Origin: an uncultured Spirochaetaceae bacterium
Lineage (GTDB): Bacteria; Spirochaetota; Spirochaetia; Sphaerochaetales; Sphaerochaetaceae
Reading direction: 5' to 3'
Length of the DNA: 64,000 bases
NCBI GenBank assembly: GCA_944390015.1
Contig: CALXOL010000003.1
Coordinates: 97,481-161,480, forward strand
Part shown: positions 35,185 through 44,633 of the stretch, one piece after another
Position numbering within the stretch: the stretch's first letter is position 1
Layout of the letters: every line of letters begins with the position of its first letter
Made by a program: the position numbers and the translations under genes
The notes under the pieces: model-generated
What the model saw: only the letters and a program-made list of their open reading frames with translations
Told to the model about the DNA's origin: nothing
Database searches by the model: none

Positions 35185-36228
35185 ATGAACGAACTTAAGA
35201 CAAAACCGCTGTTTAATCCGAACGGAGATACCGACGTACGCCTCAGACGTATGATCGGAGGGAACACGACTAATCTAAATGATTTCAACAATCTCAAATA
35301 CACCTGGACCAGTGACTGGTACCGCCAGGCGATGAACAATTTCTGGATTCCTGAGGAGATAAACCTCAACCAGGATCTCAAGGATTACCATAAGCTGCTA
35401 AAAGCTGAGAGGACTGCTTATGATAAGATCCTCTCTTTCCTCGTATTCCTGGATTCCCTCCAGACTGCCAATCTTCCGAACGTCGGAGAGTACATAACGG
35501 CTAACGAGGTCAACCTATGCCTGCATATCCAGACTTTCCAGGAGTGCATCCACTCCCAGAGCTACTCATACATGCTCGACACCATATGCTCTCCTAATGA
35601 GAGGGACAGCATACTTTTCCAATGGAAGGATGATGAGCATCTTCTCAGGAGGAACACGTTCATAGGAAACTGCTACAACGACTTCCTGGAGCACAGGGAT
35701 CTCTTCCACCTGATAAAAGTAATGTTCGCAAACTACATTCTCGAGGGCATATATTTCTACTCAGGATTCATGTTCTTCTACAATCTCTCCAGAAACGGAA
35801 AGATGCCCGGTTCGGCTCAGGAGATAAGATACATAAACAGGGATGAGAACACGCACCTATGGCTTTTCAGGAACATCATACTAGAGCTTAAGAAGGAAGA
35901 GAGTGAGATGTTCACATCGGAGAAGATCGAGGTATATAAGCAGATGCTCATGGAAGGCGTAAGACAGGAGATCGAATGGGGGTGCTACGTCATCGGTGAT
36001 GAGATTCCCGGGCTGAACAAGAAGATGCTGATTGATTATATAACCTATCTTGGCAATCTCAGATGGACAAGCCTGGGATTCGACACGCTCTATCCGGGAT
36101 ATGAAGATGAGCCGGAAGATATGGCATGGGTAAGCCAGTACTCTAATGCGAACATGGTAAAGACAGACTTCTTTGAAGCGAGAAGCACTGCATATGCCAA
36201 ATCCACGGCTCTTGTGGACGACCTATAA
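35185..36228 (+). CDS. nrdB: Ribonucleoside-diphosphate reductase, beta subunit (class I)
   Basis: 347 residues. Diiron ligands occur in the standard order, with EVNLCLHIQTFQECIHSQSY giving Glu, Glu-x-x-His and the radical Tyr at the position of E. coli Tyr122. INRDENTHLWLF gives the later Glu-x-x-His pair. It therefore looks like a tyrosyl-radical (class Ia-like) enzyme rather than a Tyr-less type. Strong AGGAGG site; last six bases overlap the convergent guanine deaminase gene. Confidence 0.95.
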   Translation: MNELKTKPLFNPNGDTDVRLRRMIGGNTTNLNDFNNLKYTWTSDWYRQAMNNFWIPEEINLNQDLKDYHKLLKAERTAYDKILSFLVFLDSLQTANLPNVGEYITANEVNLCLHIQTFQECIHSQSYSYMLDTICSPNERDSILFQWKDDEHLLRRNTFIGNCYNDFLEHRDLFHLIKVMFANYILEGIYFYSGFMFFYNLSRNGKMPGSAQEIRYINRDENTHLWLFRNIILELKKEESEMFTSEKIEVYKQMLMEGVRQEIEWGCYVIGDEIPGLNKKMLIDYITYLGNLRWTSLGFDTLYPGYEDEPEDMAWVSQYSNANMVKTDFFEARSTAYAKSTALVDDL

Positions 36229-37485
36229 TATCTTCTTTCCTTTTACGAACTTGGCAGAAACGGCTCGTCCTGCCTGACGATACGCATAGAGTTCCAGACG
36301 CTCTGAGAGCGAAAGCTGGTCATAGACAGTAGTATGGATGTCAGAGGTATCCAGGACTATCAGATCCGCATCGAAGCCCGGCTCGAAGGAACCGACCTTT
36401 CCGAAGAACGAGCCGGCTTTCCTTGTGGCCATATAAAGCACTTCGTTAAAGCTGAGTGGTCTGAAATTCTGATCTATGTGCCTGTAATAGAGCTTGCTGA
36501 CCTCTATTGCATGTGTCATCATCCTCAGCATCGAGAGGCTTGAGCCACCTGCCACATCGGTGGCGAGTGTCACATTGACTCCCATCTCCATCATCTTCCT
36601 TACCGGAGCTATTCCGCTTGAGAGATTACTGTTGCTCGATGGGCTGTGTGCTACATAGACATTAGCGGATTTAAGCAGCTCAATCTCTTCATCAGTCGGC
36701 CATACGACATGGGCCATGATCGTCTTCTTCCTGCCTATAAGGCCAAAGAGACGATATGCATCGGCATAGCTCTGACTCTCTGGAATGAGGGAGTGCACCC
36801 ACTCTATCTCACTGAGGTTCTCATCCAGATGCGACTGAACCGGGATATCGTACTCCTCTGAGATTCCAGAAAGAGCAGTCAGAAGCTCTCTTGAGCATGA
36901 GGGGATGAATCTCGGAGTTATTATCGGCTTTATGTTTTTAAGGCTTTTCATTGCCTCGATTACCTCGACTGTGCTCTTAATCGAAGCCTCGGTATCCTCA
37001 CATAGATAATCAGGACTGTTCTGGTCCATGTTGACTTTTCCGACATAACCGGCGAAACCTGCCTCCTCCAGCATGGATGCCAGCAAGAGTGTCGATTTGC
37101 TGTGTATCGTGGCAAATAGTGAAAAACGCGTGCTCTCACATCTCAGCAGATCCTGAGTAAAAATATGGTATGCCTTTTCAGCATAGTTTAAATCTGAATA
37201 CTTGCCCTCTTCAGGGAAGGTGTGGCTGTTAAGCCAATCAAGGAGCTCCTCATCCATGTAAAGCCCTGCGAACTGGTATTGCGGAGCGTGCAGATGCATG
37301 TCTATCAACCCAGGGATTATTAGCATGCCCTCATAGTCATGAACGACCATGTCCCTTGGCCTCTCTCCTTCGATGCCCTCGACCTTACCATCTCTGATGA
37401 TGAGATAGGAAGACGGCCTCTCCATAACCTTCATATCAGCTTCTGAATACAGGATGTCTCCGAATATGGCATATCTCTCCATCAT
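36223..37485 (-). CDS. guaD: Guanine deaminase
   Basis: 420 residues from the tandem ATGs (37485/37482) after AGGAGG. Amidohydrolase barrel with metal motif GLIDMHLHAPQY, QSHLDENLSEIEW, MAHVVWPTDEE, and the family signature AHSPSSNSNLSSGIAPVRKM with DVAGGSSLSM. It deaminates guanine to xanthine in purine salvage. It stands alone, convergent with nrdB and divergent from the recQ-like gene. Confidence 0.92.
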   Translation of the reverse strand: MMERYAIFGDILYSEADMKVMERPSSYLIIRDGKVEGIEGERPRDMVVHDYEGMLIIPGLIDMHLHAPQYQFAGLYMDEELLDWLNSHTFPEEGKYSDLNYAEKAYHIFTQDLLRCESTRFSLFATIHSKSTLLLASMLEEAGFAGYVGKVNMDQNSPDYLCEDTEASIKSTVEVIEAMKSLKNIKPIITPRFIPSCSRELLTALSGISEEYDIPVQSHLDENLSEIEWVHSLIPESQSYADAYRLFGLIGRKKTIMAHVVWPTDEEIELLKSANVYVAHSPSSNSNLSSGIAPVRKMMEMGVNVTLATDVAGGSSLSMLRMMTHAIEVSKLYYRHIDQNFRPLSFNEVLYMATRKAGSFFGKVGSFEPGFDADLIVLDTSDIHTTVYDQLSLSERLELYAYRQAGRAVSAKFVKGKKIL

Positions 37486-37588
37486 GGCCTCCTGACAACG
37501 CAATAGCGAATATCAATAATTATTTTATCATCATTTCCCTTTTTTGGGAAAAAATGAACAAAAAACGGCTTTTCATCATTATTAAGGC

Positions 37589-39010
37589 ATGGATTACCTG
37601 CAAAAGATTGAAGAGACAGCAAAAGATGTCTTTAACGTAAATTATCTACGCCCTGCACAGGAGGCCGTGATAACGAAAATCGTTGAGAACGCTTTTCTTA
37701 AGCAAAAAAGCGACAGCATAACCGTACTTCCGACCGGTGCGGGCAAAAGCCTTTGCTTCACGCTCCCTGCCCTTCTCTTTCCACATCTATATACGATAAT
37801 AACATTTCCCCTTCTCTCTCTTATGAGCGACCAGGCAAGAAGGCTTGATGAGCTGGGCATAGAGTATGCTCTTATCAGGGGCGGCATGACGCAGGAGGAA
37901 AAGAGCCTGGAAATAAGCAAGCTGAAATCACTTAAGGCGAACATACTGATAACGAACATGGAAAGTCTTATTTACATGATGGAGAATAAACGGCTTGATT
38001 TCATGGTGGGCCGCATTGAGCTTTTCGTAATAGACGAGGCCCACACTGCGATCAGTTGGGCATCAACCTTCCGTCCTGCGTTAAAAGAAGCCGCTGCAAT
38101 ATGCAGCTATCTTTCACCCCATCAAAGGCTATGCTTCAGCGCCACATGTTCAAACGAGGTGATTTTCCGCCTCAAGAATGAAGTACTCACTAATGCTGAC
38201 GCATCCGTTCTTCGCCTCTCGTCGGACAGGGAGAACATATTCTATATGGGGCTGAGATCACTTTCAAAAAGAAGGGATGTGGAGAAATTCCTGACCCCTA
38301 GCGATCGTCGTCCCGCAATCGTATTCTGCTCCTATAGAAATGAGACCAAGGAGTACAGCACTTACCTTGAAAATGCATTTCCAGCCCTCTATTACCATGC
38401 AGGGCTTAGCAAGGAGGAGAAAAAAAGAACGGAAGATGCCTTTTATAAGAGTGATGATGCTGTTCTCTTTTCGACCAACGCCTACGGCATGGGAGTCGAT
38501 AAGAAAAACATAAGAAGCGTAATTCATCTACATGCACCAAGCGATGCCTCGTCATTCCTGCAGGAGGCGGGAAGAGGTGGAAGGGATGGGCTTTTCATGC
38601 TCTCGCTGGTTCTCTATGACGAGAGGGACAAAGGGGACTTAAAGGGCATTTTCCAAGGTGATCAATGCATCCGCTCTGAGCTTCTGCGTCTCATGGGTGA
38701 AGAGAGCGGAAGAAAATGCACATCATGCTCAAAATGCACTTTAGAGCCGGTAAAAAGCGCTGGAGAGGATGAAATACTGCATTTAATCGGAAGTTTTCCA
38801 TTTCTTTTTACAAGAAAGAGCGCCGCACGTATCCTCCGCATAAGAAGGCTTCGTTCATGGAGGGAGAGTGAGATTGAGAATGCCATCAACACCCTGATAA
38901 GAGAGAGAACCATCATCTCTTTATTCGGACATCTATGCATACTCAAGAGAGAGGAAAAACCTTTCTTTTTCGCTCCCTTCTTGCTATCATGGAGGAAAAG
39001 GAGAAGATGA
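37589..39010 (+). CDS. RecQ-type DNA helicase, short form
   Basis: 473 residues. SF2 helicase domains: YLRPAQEAVITKI (motif 0), VLPTGAGKSLCF (Walker A), VIDEAHTAISW (DEAH), CFSATCS, FCSYRNETKEY, FSTNAYGMGVDKKNIR and LQEAGRGGRDG. A Cys cluster CTSCSKC follows, a shortened zinc-binding region, then a small winged-helix-like tail. No HRDC domain, and about 130 residues shorter than E. coli RecQ. It unwinds DNA 3'-5' in repair. The ribosome site is weak. The stop codon overlaps the galactokinase start. Confidence 0.88.
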   Translation: MDYLQKIEETAKDVFNVNYLRPAQEAVITKIVENAFLKQKSDSITVLPTGAGKSLCFTLPALLFPHLYTIITFPLLSLMSDQARRLDELGIEYALIRGGMTQEEKSLEISKLKSLKANILITNMESLIYMMENKRLDFMVGRIELFVIDEAHTAISWASTFRPALKEAAAICSYLSPHQRLCFSATCSNEVIFRLKNEVLTNADASVLRLSSDRENIFYMGLRSLSKRRDVEKFLTPSDRRPAIVFCSYRNETKEYSTYLENAFPALYYHAGLSKEEKKRTEDAFYKSDDAVLFSTNAYGMGVDKKNIRSVIHLHAPSDASSFLQEAGRGGRDGLFMLSLVLYDERDKGDLKGIFQGDQCIRSELLRLMGEESGRKCTSCSKCTLEPVKSAGEDEILHLIGSFPFLFTRKSAARILRIRRLRSWRESEIENAINTLIRERTIISLFGHLCILKREEKPFFFAPFLLSWRKRRR

Positions 39011-40260
39011 TGTTAGAAAAACTACACGAAGTTTACCCTTCATTATATGGAAAGAACTACGACCAGAAGGACATGGATGAGCGTTTTACATCCCTGGTCG
39101 ATAAACATAAGCAGCTTTTTAAAAGGGATGATGTTATGCTCTTTTCTGCCGCAGGGCGCTCAGAGATAGCGGGAAACCACACGGACCATAATCTTGGGCT
39201 CGTAATCGGAGCAACCATCAATCTCGATACGATCGCATGTGTCTCAAAACGCGATGACAGCAGGGTTATAATCGCCAGTGAGGGCTTTCCTGTAGTCGAT
39301 GTTGATATTGCGGACCTCTCCATCAAGGAGGAAGAGAGGAACACAACGCATTCTCTCATCAGGGGAATTGCAAAGGCTTTTAAGGACAGGGGATATGATG
39401 TCAAAGGCTATCAGGCAAATACGACCACAAGGGTTTTAAAAGGCTCAGGGCTTTCAAGCTCTGCTGCGATTGAGGTGCTAGCCGCTGAGATTTTCAACAA
39501 TCTCTATGCCTCTGATTCCCTCTCTCCTGTCGAACTTGCAAAAATAGGACAGTATGCGGAGAACGTCTATTTTGGGAAACCGAGCGGACTGTTGGACCAG
39601 ATAAGTTGTGCACATGGTGGAATCGTAGGCATAGACTTCAAAGATCCGAAGAATCCCGTAATCACACCGATAGAGATTGATTTCGAGGAACATGGTTATG
39701 CTCTCATCATCACGGATACGAAGGGAAACCATGCCGACCTGACTCATGAATATGCATCAGTTCCACCTGAGATGCGCAGCGTCGCCTCCTATTTCGGAAA
39801 AGAGAATCTAAGGGAGGTTGAGTACTCTGCATTCATTGAGAACATCGCTGACATACGTAAGAAACTCAATAACGACAGGGCTATTTTGAGGGCATACCAC
39901 TTCTTTAAGGAGAATGAAAGGGTGTCGCTAATGCTCCAAGAACTCAAGGATGAGTCTATCGACACTTTCCTGATGCTTGTTGAGGATTCAGGAAACTCAT
40001 CCTTCAAATATCTTCAGAACGTATATCCTTCAAGCAGTCCATCCGAGCAGGGACTTTCCCTCGCACTTGCAATGAGCGAGGACGTACTTGAGGGAGAGGG
40101 TGCGAGCAGGGTCCACGGTGGAGGATTTGCAGGGACCATCCAGGCATATGTTCCCGATTACCTTGTGGAAAAATACGTAAGTCGCATGGAGAGCCTTTTT
40201 GACAAGGGCTGCTGCACGCGTATCGCAATAAGAAAACTTCCCGTTTCAAGGATCTATTGA
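39010..40260 (+). CDS. galK: Galactokinase
   Basis: 416 residues from the ATG at 39010, 6 bases after AAGGAG (39007 is an adjacent alternative; longer frames run inside recQ). GHMP kinase family: galactose motif GRSEIAGNHTDHNLG, ATP loop VLKGSGLSSSAAIEVL, and motif 3 VHGGGFAGTIQAYV. It phosphorylates galactose to galactose-1-phosphate in the Leloir pathway. No galT or galE is adjacent. Overlap with the helicase gene implies translational coupling of unrelated functions. Confidence 0.93.
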   Translation: MLEKLHEVYPSLYGKNYDQKDMDERFTSLVDKHKQLFKRDDVMLFSAAGRSEIAGNHTDHNLGLVIGATINLDTIACVSKRDDSRVIIASEGFPVVDVDIADLSIKEEERNTTHSLIRGIAKAFKDRGYDVKGYQANTTTRVLKGSGLSSSAAIEVLAAEIFNNLYASDSLSPVELAKIGQYAENVYFGKPSGLLDQISCAHGGIVGIDFKDPKNPVITPIEIDFEEHGYALIITDTKGNHADLTHEYASVPPEMRSVASYFGKENLREVEYSAFIENIADIRKKLNNDRAILRAYHFFKENERVSLMLQELKDESIDTFLMLVEDSGNSSFKYLQNVYPSSSPSEQGLSLALAMSEDVLEGEGASRVHGGGFAGTIQAYVPDYLVEKYVSRMESLFDKGCCTRIAIRKLPVSRIY

Positions 40261-40267
40261 TTACATG

Positions 40268-40299
40268 CTCACCTCTTCTGAGGTGAGTTTATTTTTCTC
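40268..40299 (+). terminator. Terminator after galK
   Basis: CTCACCTC (40268-40275), TTCT loop, GAGGTGAG (40280-40287), then TTTATTTTTC. Confidence 0.9.
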
Positions 40300-40352
40300 T
40301 TTGATTTGTTTTATATTTATTTTTTCATTCCGAATTAAGATTATTAGAAGTT

Positions 40353-40389
40353 AAAACCGTCCCGAAAGGAGAAGTTCAATCGGGGCGGT
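40353..40389 (-). terminator. Terminator after the sigma factor gene
   Basis: Minus strand: ACCGCCCCGA (40389-40380) pairs with TCGGGACGGT (40365-40356), followed by TTTTAAC. Confidence 0.8.
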
Positions 40390-40395
40390 GAAAGC

Positions 40396-41085
40396 TCATA
40401 ATGCTTTTCTTAGCTTAGTCATAGTCTTCTTATATAAGGAGTTTATGGATGCATAGCTCATGTCCATCTCTTTTGAGAGTGCCAATTTAGATTTCCTCTC
40501 ACATCCGAAAGAGCCAGAGATGCTTTTAAGGATATAACCTTCCCTTTCGCCCAGCATATCCACCTTGGCAGAAAGCTTATTAAGCATCATCTCATCTACA
40601 ACTTTGGAAGAGAAGTCATCCACGCAGAGTTTATCAAGCATGCTGCGTCCACCTGTCTCATCATCCAGGGATAGAGAAGAAGATGAGAGACGGAGACGCT
40701 TAAGCATGGAGATTTTATCCTCACTCATACCCATCTCCTTAGAAAGAGTGGCATCGTCTGATGAGAGCGTCTTTTTCTCAGCTTTCTCCAGTGCACTCAG
40801 CTGCTCTATCCTGTATTTTGGAAATCTTATAAGCCTTGATTCAGTGCTCAGCAGTTTTCTAAGTGCCATCCGTATTCCGTTCTCCACATACGATGAGAAC
40901 GCCCTACCCTTTTTAAGATCGAACTTCTGCGCCGCAGTGATGAAGCCTATCCTGCCCTCCTGGAGAAAATCCTCCAGTTCAAGCGCATCAGAGCATGATG
41001 ATGCGTAATACTTAGTGGCAAGCTTTCTTATAAGCGGCTCATAGGAGCTGAGCATCTTTGAGATTTCCTTCTTGCTGTTATTCAT
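40396..41085 (-). CDS. Alternative RNA polymerase sigma factor (sigma-70 family)
   Basis: 229 residues. Region 2 is clear (ELEDFLQEGRIGFITAAQKFDLKKGRAFSSYVENGIRMAL, whose parts match the core-binding and -10 recognition helices). A short region 3 follows. A C-terminal region 4-like HTH is formed by ALSKEMDMSYASINSLYKKTMTKL. The size is that of stress/sporulation-type or late-gene sigma factors, with no anti-sigma gene beside it. GAGAGGA ribosome site. A perfect palindrome (41122-41140) sits in its promoter, so transcription is likely repressed by an unknown factor. Confidence 0.85.
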   Translation of the reverse strand: MNNSKKEISKMLSSYEPLIRKLATKYYASSCSDALELEDFLQEGRIGFITAAQKFDLKKGRAFSSYVENGIRMALRKLLSTESRLIRFPKYRIEQLSALEKAEKKTLSSDDATLSKEMGMSEDKISMLKRLRLSSSSLSLDDETGGRSMLDKLCVDDFSSKVVDEMMLNKLSAKVDMLGEREGYILKSISGSFGCERKSKLALSKEMDMSYASINSLYKKTMTKLRKAL

Positions 41086-41121
41086 TTTTCTTCCTCTCTG
41101 TTGCCATTATGCCCCATTATA

Positions 41122-41140
41122 TTGGACATATGTTGTCCAA
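41122..41140. promoter_or_regulatory. Perfect palindrome TTGGACA-N5-TGTCCAA in the sigma gene promoter
   Basis: Arms of 7 bases at 41122-41128 and 41134-41140 around TATGT. On the minus strand the palindrome abuts TATAAT (AATATAATGG), so it lies between the -35 and -10 of the sigma gene. A classic repressor position. Confidence 0.6.
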
Positions 41141-41236
41141 CTAATATTTTCTTTTCATTTTTCTCTTCGCGCGTGAATGAGCTAGCAAAACCGCCTTTAA
41201 CTGCTATAATCAACTTAAGGTAAAGAGAGAGCAGGC

Positions 41237-42109
41237 ATGTATGACAGCGATATAGAGGCATTATGCGTCTTATATGAGAAAAAGGATTTCAAGAGTGCAT
41301 CAAGAAGCCTTAAGATAAAAGAGGCGAGTCTTAAGGCCAAGATAGGCATGCTTGAAGAGCGCTACGGCGTGCATATCCTCTCATCGGACAAGGGCGAGGT
41401 GCTATTCACCGATGCGGGAAAAAGCCTTGCAGAGGATGCATCTTTCATCATCAAATACGCAAACAGCGCCATAAGCAAGGCAAGGATGCTGGAGGCTGAG
41501 GAGAATTTCTCGCTCAAAATCGGCACATCATTCACCACAAGCGACAAGGATATAATGGGATTTCTTGAAGAGAAGAAGGACAGGCTCGGCTCGTTGACGC
41601 TCAGGAGCGTGCACTTCTTCTCCCTTGAGGAGACGCTCAGCCATCTTGAGAGCCATGTCGATATCCTCTCTACGTTCTACGATGAGCGCCTTCTTAAGAG
41701 ATACGCCCTCTCTGCGATTGAAATCGGAAGGGAACGTGTCATGCTGGCGATGAGTAAGGGCGATGAATTAAGCTCGGTTCCGCTTCTTGACATAGAGGAC
41801 CTCTACGGAAGAAAGCTTTACATTCCAAAGAAAGGATACCTCAAGGTGTTCGACCAGTTAAGATCCGACATACTGGAATTCCATAAAGAGATAGAGCTCG
41901 TTTCATTCGACCAATACAGCCCGGATCTTGAGAGAAAAGTCGAGGAGGAAGGTGCCTTTCTTGCTTCCTTTGCTGCGATTAAATGGGCGATGGGGGATCT
42001 TATGCTCAAGAACGTGCTATGGAATTACAGCACGCAGTACGGGATACTCTGTAAAAAAGATGCAAGCGACAAGGTGAGAGCTGTAATCAACGCACTTACA
42101 AAAGATTAG
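41237..42109 (+). CDS. LysR-like regulator, divergent
   Basis: 290 residues. The N-terminus resembles a LysR winged HTH but is shifted from consensus (LCVLYEKKDFKSASRSLKIKEASLKAKIGMLEERYG in two halves). A two-lobed C-terminal effector domain follows (SLKIGTSFTTSDKDIMGF, VDILSTFYDERLL, ELVSFDQYSPDLERKVEEEGAFLAS by parts). The recognition helix lacks the usual TQPALS pattern. Divergent from the sigma factor gene with the palindrome between them, so it may control it. Effector unknown. Confidence 0.7.
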   Translation: MYDSDIEALCVLYEKKDFKSASRSLKIKEASLKAKIGMLEERYGVHILSSDKGEVLFTDAGKSLAEDASFIIKYANSAISKARMLEAEENFSLKIGTSFTTSDKDIMGFLEEKKDRLGSLTLRSVHFFSLEETLSHLESHVDILSTFYDERLLKRYALSAIEIGRERVMLAMSKGDELSSVPLLDIEDLYGRKLYIPKKGYLKVFDQLRSDILEFHKEIELVSFDQYSPDLERKVEEEGAFLASFAAIKWAMGDLMLKNVLWNYSTQYGILCKKDASDKVRAVINALTKD

Positions 42110-42153
42110 GCCTTCAGCTAGAAAAAATAAGGAATTAACTATATCTTATAGCT

Positions 42154-42543
42154 ATGGACATTAATGACATCATTGAAAAACTCCTTCAAGACGAGGAGTA
42201 TAAGACGTTATTTGACAAGCTTGAAAGGCATGGAGCGTACGATAAAAGCGATGCACTTACGATCCTACTTGCCATCAGCTACATGCAAAGTGGAAATGGA
42301 GTGGAGGCCGAAGCTCTACTTGCTCCACTTCTTAAGAAGCATTCAGAGAGGGCCGACATGAGATACTGGCACGCATCTGCCCTACTAATCAAGGCAGAGA
42401 GCCTAGAGGATTTCATAGAGGCAAAGGGGGAGATGCTTGATGCCTTAGCACTCTCGCTTGATGCTAATATGAGAGATGATGCAATCAGGAAACTGGGCTA
42501 TGCGGAAGAAAAAATCGACTTGCTGATGAATAAGAAAAACTAG
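42154..42543 (+). CDS. Small TPR-like helical protein
   Basis: 129 residues, all helical, with tetratricopeptide-like spacing (LTILLAISYMQSGNGVEAEALLAPLLKK, then MRYWHASALLIKAESLEDFIEAKGEM by parts). No enzyme motif. It lies 44 bases after the LysR-like gene. The ATG lacks a Shine-Dalgarno sequence; TATCTT is 6 bases upstream, fitting a leaderless start. Probably a protein-protein adaptor; function unknown. Confidence 0.65.
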   Translation: MDINDIIEKLLQDEEYKTLFDKLERHGAYDKSDALTILLAISYMQSGNGVEAEALLAPLLKKHSERADMRYWHASALLIKAESLEDFIEAKGEMLDALALSLDANMRDDAIRKLGYAEEKIDLLMNKKN

Positions 42544-42627
42544 ATGATGACAAAGTAGGCTAAAATTATTATATTAAGTTGGTTGAAACAATAAAAAGAG
42601 AATATTGTAGATATAAGGAAGGACATT

Positions 42628-43962
42628 ATGATCGTCAAACAGAGTACGAAAGCATTAGAGAACTCCCAGCTTGAGCTCACAATCACAGTAGACAGCGCAA
42701 GCATCGAAGAGGCATACCAGAACAGACTGAAGAAATACCAGCAGGAGCTTCAGATTCCTGGTTTCAGAAAAGGAAAGACTCCTATCAGCGTAATAGAGAA
42801 GAAGTATGGTGATTCGATCAGGGAAGAGAGCACTTTCGCAAGTTTGGAGAATGCCCTTGAAGAAGCATACAAGAGCATGGACGACAAGGAGAAACCGCTT
42901 CCATATTCAACACCTGTTCTTCAGGATGAGGAGAGCCTCATTCCATTCAAGAAGGGCGAGGATGTGACTTTCTCCGTTCACTATGACGTAAGACCCAGCT
43001 TCGATGTCGAGAACTACAAAGGTAGAGAGATCGAGGTTGAGAGCGTAGAGGTCACGGATGCGGATGTCGATGCGGAGATTCAGAAATTAAGAGACCAGAA
43101 CGCCATCGTTAAGACAAAGGAAGGCGCACTCGAGAAAGGGGACATCGCAACAATCGACTATGTCGAGCTCGATGAGGATGGCAATGAGAAGAGCTCAACA
43201 GAGAGAAAAGGATTCACATTCACACTTGGAACTGGCTACAACTACTACATGATCGATGAGGATATCGTCGGTATGAAGAAGGGTGACGAGCGCGTAATCG
43301 AGAAGACATATAAGGAAGACGAGACCTCCCCTCTTGCTGGAAAGAGCGTAAAGCTCCGTGTAAAGGTTAACGAGGTCAAGCTCAGAGAGCTTCCTGAACT
43401 CGATGATGATTTCGCACAGGATGTGAAGGAAGAGTACAAGAGCGTCGCAGACTTGAAGAAAGCTACAAAAGAGAAGCTTGAGAAAGAGGTTGAGGATGCA
43501 CTTAAGAACATCAAGATGAACAGCCTGATGGATAAGCTCGTCGAAGAGACCAAGTTCTCCGTTCCAGAGTCCATGATCAAGACACAGCTTGAGCAGGCAT
43601 GGAGGAACTTCATCCAGCAGTCAGGGCTGGACGAGAAGACCTTCAACAAGTTCATGGAGATGCAGAGCCAGAGCAAGGATCAGATTCTCCAGGAATGGAG
43701 ACCAAGCGCAGAGAAGGAGCTGAGAGAGCAGCTGATCCTCGATGCGATAAAGGACAAGGAGAATTTCGCTCTCGATGATGAGGAGTACAAGAAGGCATGC
43801 GACGAGCAGCTGAAGAACATCCCTGAGGAGAACAAGGAGTTCTATAAGGAGATGATCAAGGATGACATGCAGTTCGCAAAGGTAGTACCTTTCCTTCTTG
43901 AAAACAATACATTCAAACCAGGTAAGGAAAAAAAGAGTTACAAGGAATTCTTCAATAAATAA
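42628..43962 (+). CDS. tig: Trigger factor
   Basis: 444 residues. The N-terminal ribosome-binding domain carries the signature [19 protein letters not shown]. An FKBP-type PPIase domain (about 155-240, [15 protein letters not shown]) and a long helical C-terminal arm follow. It is the ribosome-docked chaperone/prolyl isomerase. It heads the conserved tig-clpP-clpX order. Good AAGGAAGG site. Confidence 0.96.
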   Translation: MIVKQSTKALENSQLELTITVDSASIEEAYQNRLKKYQQELQIPGFRKGKTPISVIEKKYGDSIREESTFASLENALEEAYKSMDDKEKPLPYSTPVLQDEESLIPFKKGEDVTFSVHYDVRPSFDVENYKGREIEVESVEVTDADVDAEIQKLRDQNAIVKTKEGALEKGDIATIDYVELDEDGNEKSSTERKGFTFTLGTGYNYYMIDEDIVGMKKGDERVIEKTYKEDETSPLAGKSVKLRVKVNEVKLRELPELDDDFAQDVKEEYKSVADLKKATKEKLEKEVEDALKNIKMNSLMDKLVEETKFSVPESMIKTQLEQAWRNFIQQSGLDEKTFNKFMEMQSQSKDQILQEWRPSAEKELREQLILDAIKDKENFALDDEEYKKACDEQLKNIPEENKEFYKEMIKDDMQFAKVVPFLLENNTFKPGKEKKSYKEFFNK

Positions 43963-43988
43963 GTCCTGATTTGATTAGATTTATTGCA

Positions 43989-44010
43989 ATCGGAGGAGTT
44001 TTCCTCCGAT
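43989..44010 (+). terminator. Hairpin between tig and clpP
   Basis: ATCGGAGGA, GTTT loop, TCCTCCGAT: nine perfect pairs followed by TTTGTAATTC, a weak U-tract. It probably reduces readthrough from tig into clpP rather than stopping it. Confidence 0.6.
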
Positions 44011-44033
44011 TTGTAATTCTAGGCGGAGTATTA

Positions 44034-44633
44034 ATGAAAGAAAGAATGCATAATCTTGTTCCGTACGTCGTAGAACAGTCCGGAGCTGGAGAAAGACAGT
44101 ACGACATCTTCTCTCGTCTTTTAAAAGACAGGATCATATTCCTTGACGGAGAGATAAATGACCAGAACGCTGATCTCGTGGTCGCACAGCTTCTGTTCCT
44201 TGAGGGAGAGAATCCCGAAAAGGAGATAAGCATGTATATAAACAGCCCAGGAGGAAGCGTTACTGCAGGTCTTGCAATCTATGACACGATGCAGTATGTC
44301 GCATGCCCCGTACGCACGCTATGCATGGGACAGGCATGTTCGATGGCAAGCCTCATACTCTCTTCCGGTGCAAAAGGAAAAAGATTCATCCTTCCTAATG
44401 CCAGGGTCATGATCCATCAGCCATATGGAGGAGCAGAGGGACAGGCAAGTGACATCATAGTAGCCAACAGGGAGCTTCAGAGGATAAAGGACGTAACGAC
44501 GAAAATCCTCTCAAAGCATACGGGAAAGAGCGCTGATGAGGTCCTAAGAGACATAGAGAGAGACTATTACATGAGCGCTGAAGAGGCAAGAGACTACGGA
44601 ATCGTGGATTTCGTGATGGAAGATAGGAAATAA
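44034..44633 (+). CDS. clpP: ATP-dependent Clp protease proteolytic subunit
   Basis: 199 residues from the ATG at 44034 (GGCGGAG site); the frame from 43971 would include the intergenic hairpin. Catalytic Ser in [15 protein letters not shown], His in [11 protein letters not shown], Asp in the later [11 protein letters not shown] stretch. Also [16 protein letters not shown]. Forms the tetradecameric barrel fed by ClpX. Its stop overlaps the clpX start (TAATG). Confidence 0.97.
   Translation: MKERMHNLVPYVVEQSGAGERQYDIFSRLLKDRIIFLDGEINDQNADLVVAQLLFLEGENPEKEISMYINSPGGSVTAGLAIYDTMQYVACPVRTLCMGQACSMASLILSSGAKGKRFILPNARVMIHQPYGGAEGQASDIIVANRELQRIKDVTTKILSKHTGKSADEVLRDIERDYYMSAEEARDYGIVDFVMEDRK

Noticed and set aside
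37530..37560. TTTCCC/GGGAAA hairpin upstream of the recQ-like gene
   Set aside because: Only six pairs around T-rich sequence, no U-tract after it; probably incidental.
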